The notes under the pieces were generated by a model. That model was not told the DNA's origin. It did no database searches and saw only the letters and a list, made by a program, of their open reading frames with translations. The position numbers and the translations under genes were made by a program. 5,016 nt of DNA from Gammaproteobacteria bacterium UBA5338 (GTDB lineage Bacteria; Pseudomonadota; Gammaproteobacteria; Pseudomonadales; UBA5862). Below, piece by piece: positions 4,822 through 5,016 of this stretch (position 1 is its first letter; each line of letters starts with the position of its first letter). The stretch covers positions 1 through 5,016 of the forward strand of contig DHQM01000019.1 of the NCBI GenBank assembly GCA_002408105.1, in the 5' to 3' direction.

Positions 4822-5016
4822 CCGGGGGAGCCTGCCCCTGCGCGCTGCACGTCCATGGGGCAGTGCTGCAGGCAAGACACGGCCTCCAACAGAACCTGTA
4901 GGTCGAACTTGCGCTTAGGGCCTTCCGTGCTCAGGTGGCGGCGAAACGCACGTGCGCCGGGCTGGCCCTGGAAGAGTCCGAGCCACTGGCGGGTCATGGC
5001 GTGCAACGGGGTACGA
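4818..5016 (-). CDS. dusA: tRNA-dihydrouridine synthase A, C-terminal end (5' partial)
   Basis: Only the last 65 residues lie in the window; the gene continues past the right edge with no start codon inside. DusA is an FMN enzyme that reduces uridines 20/20a in the tRNA D-loop using NADPH. The assignment rests on the C-terminal helical-domain signature, LHAMTRQWLGLFQGQPGARA followed by FRRHLS, which closely matches the DusA tail (its usual form is H-x-(I/M)-T-R-H-x-L-G-L-F-x-G-x-P-G-A-R-x-(F/W)-R-R). The flavin-binding and catalytic-Cys parts are outside the window. The tail after the signature includes a helix (FDLQVLLEAVSCL) and a short Gly/Pro end. The stop codon lies 47 bp before the TerB-like start. 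Confidence 0.9.
   Translation of the reverse strand, partial: RTPLHAMTRQWLGLFQGQPGARAFRRHLSTEGPKRKFDLQVLLEAVSCLQHCPMDVQRAGAGSPG

Noticed and set aside
1..5016. Mobile element, CRISPR array, toxin-antitoxin pair or defence island.
   Set aside because: No transposase, integrase, long terminal inverted repeats, regularly spaced repeats or known defence domains are visible. The genes are of ordinary chromosomal type.

Overview
The window looks like a GC-rich chromosomal segment from a Gram-negative bacterium, most likely a gammaproteobacterium. The support is an MlaA outer-membrane lipoprotein, a DusA-type tRNA-dihydrouridine synthase, an outer-membrane beta-barrel ending in an aromatic residue, and a c-di-GMP-type PilZ protein. 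I cannot place it to genus. No tRNA, rRNA, CRISPR array, insertion sequence, phage gene or origin is visible, and coding density is high.

Left part, plus strand (1-2577). The C-terminal end of an unidentified gene (stop at 127-129) is followed by an exported beta-barrel protein of the omptin-like/Pom-like type (228-1232). After a 196-bp gap with one weak hairpin comes an ATP-NAD kinase-family protein of the COG3199 type (GTG start at 1429).

Middle (2574-3907). A 148-aa hypothetical protein on the minus strand, with a winged-helix-like pattern, overlaps the stop codon of the kinase-like gene tail to tail. It is divergent from mlaA, and the two share a 95-bp intergenic region. Both starts are GTG with strong AGGAGG ribosome binding sites. 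The shared region carries an extended -10 sequence toward mlaA and a perfect CACTATAGTG palindrome.

Right part, minus strand (3942-5016). The genes run dusA (3' end only), then a TerB-like helical protein, then a small single-domain PilZ protein. Gaps of 47 and 34 bp suggest one operon, possibly with an extra promoter at the end of dusA.

Roles: MlaA removes mislocalised phospholipid from the outer leaflet of the outer membrane. The barrel protein is also in the outer membrane. PilZ probably reads c-di-GMP. The kinase-like protein would act on NAD or a related small molecule, and DusA modifies tRNA. I see no convincing new multi-gene system. The points most worth a second look are the omptin-like barrel that seems to lack the catalytic Asp/His pair, the unidentified winged-helix-like protein paired with mlaA, and the TerB-PilZ pair behind dusA.
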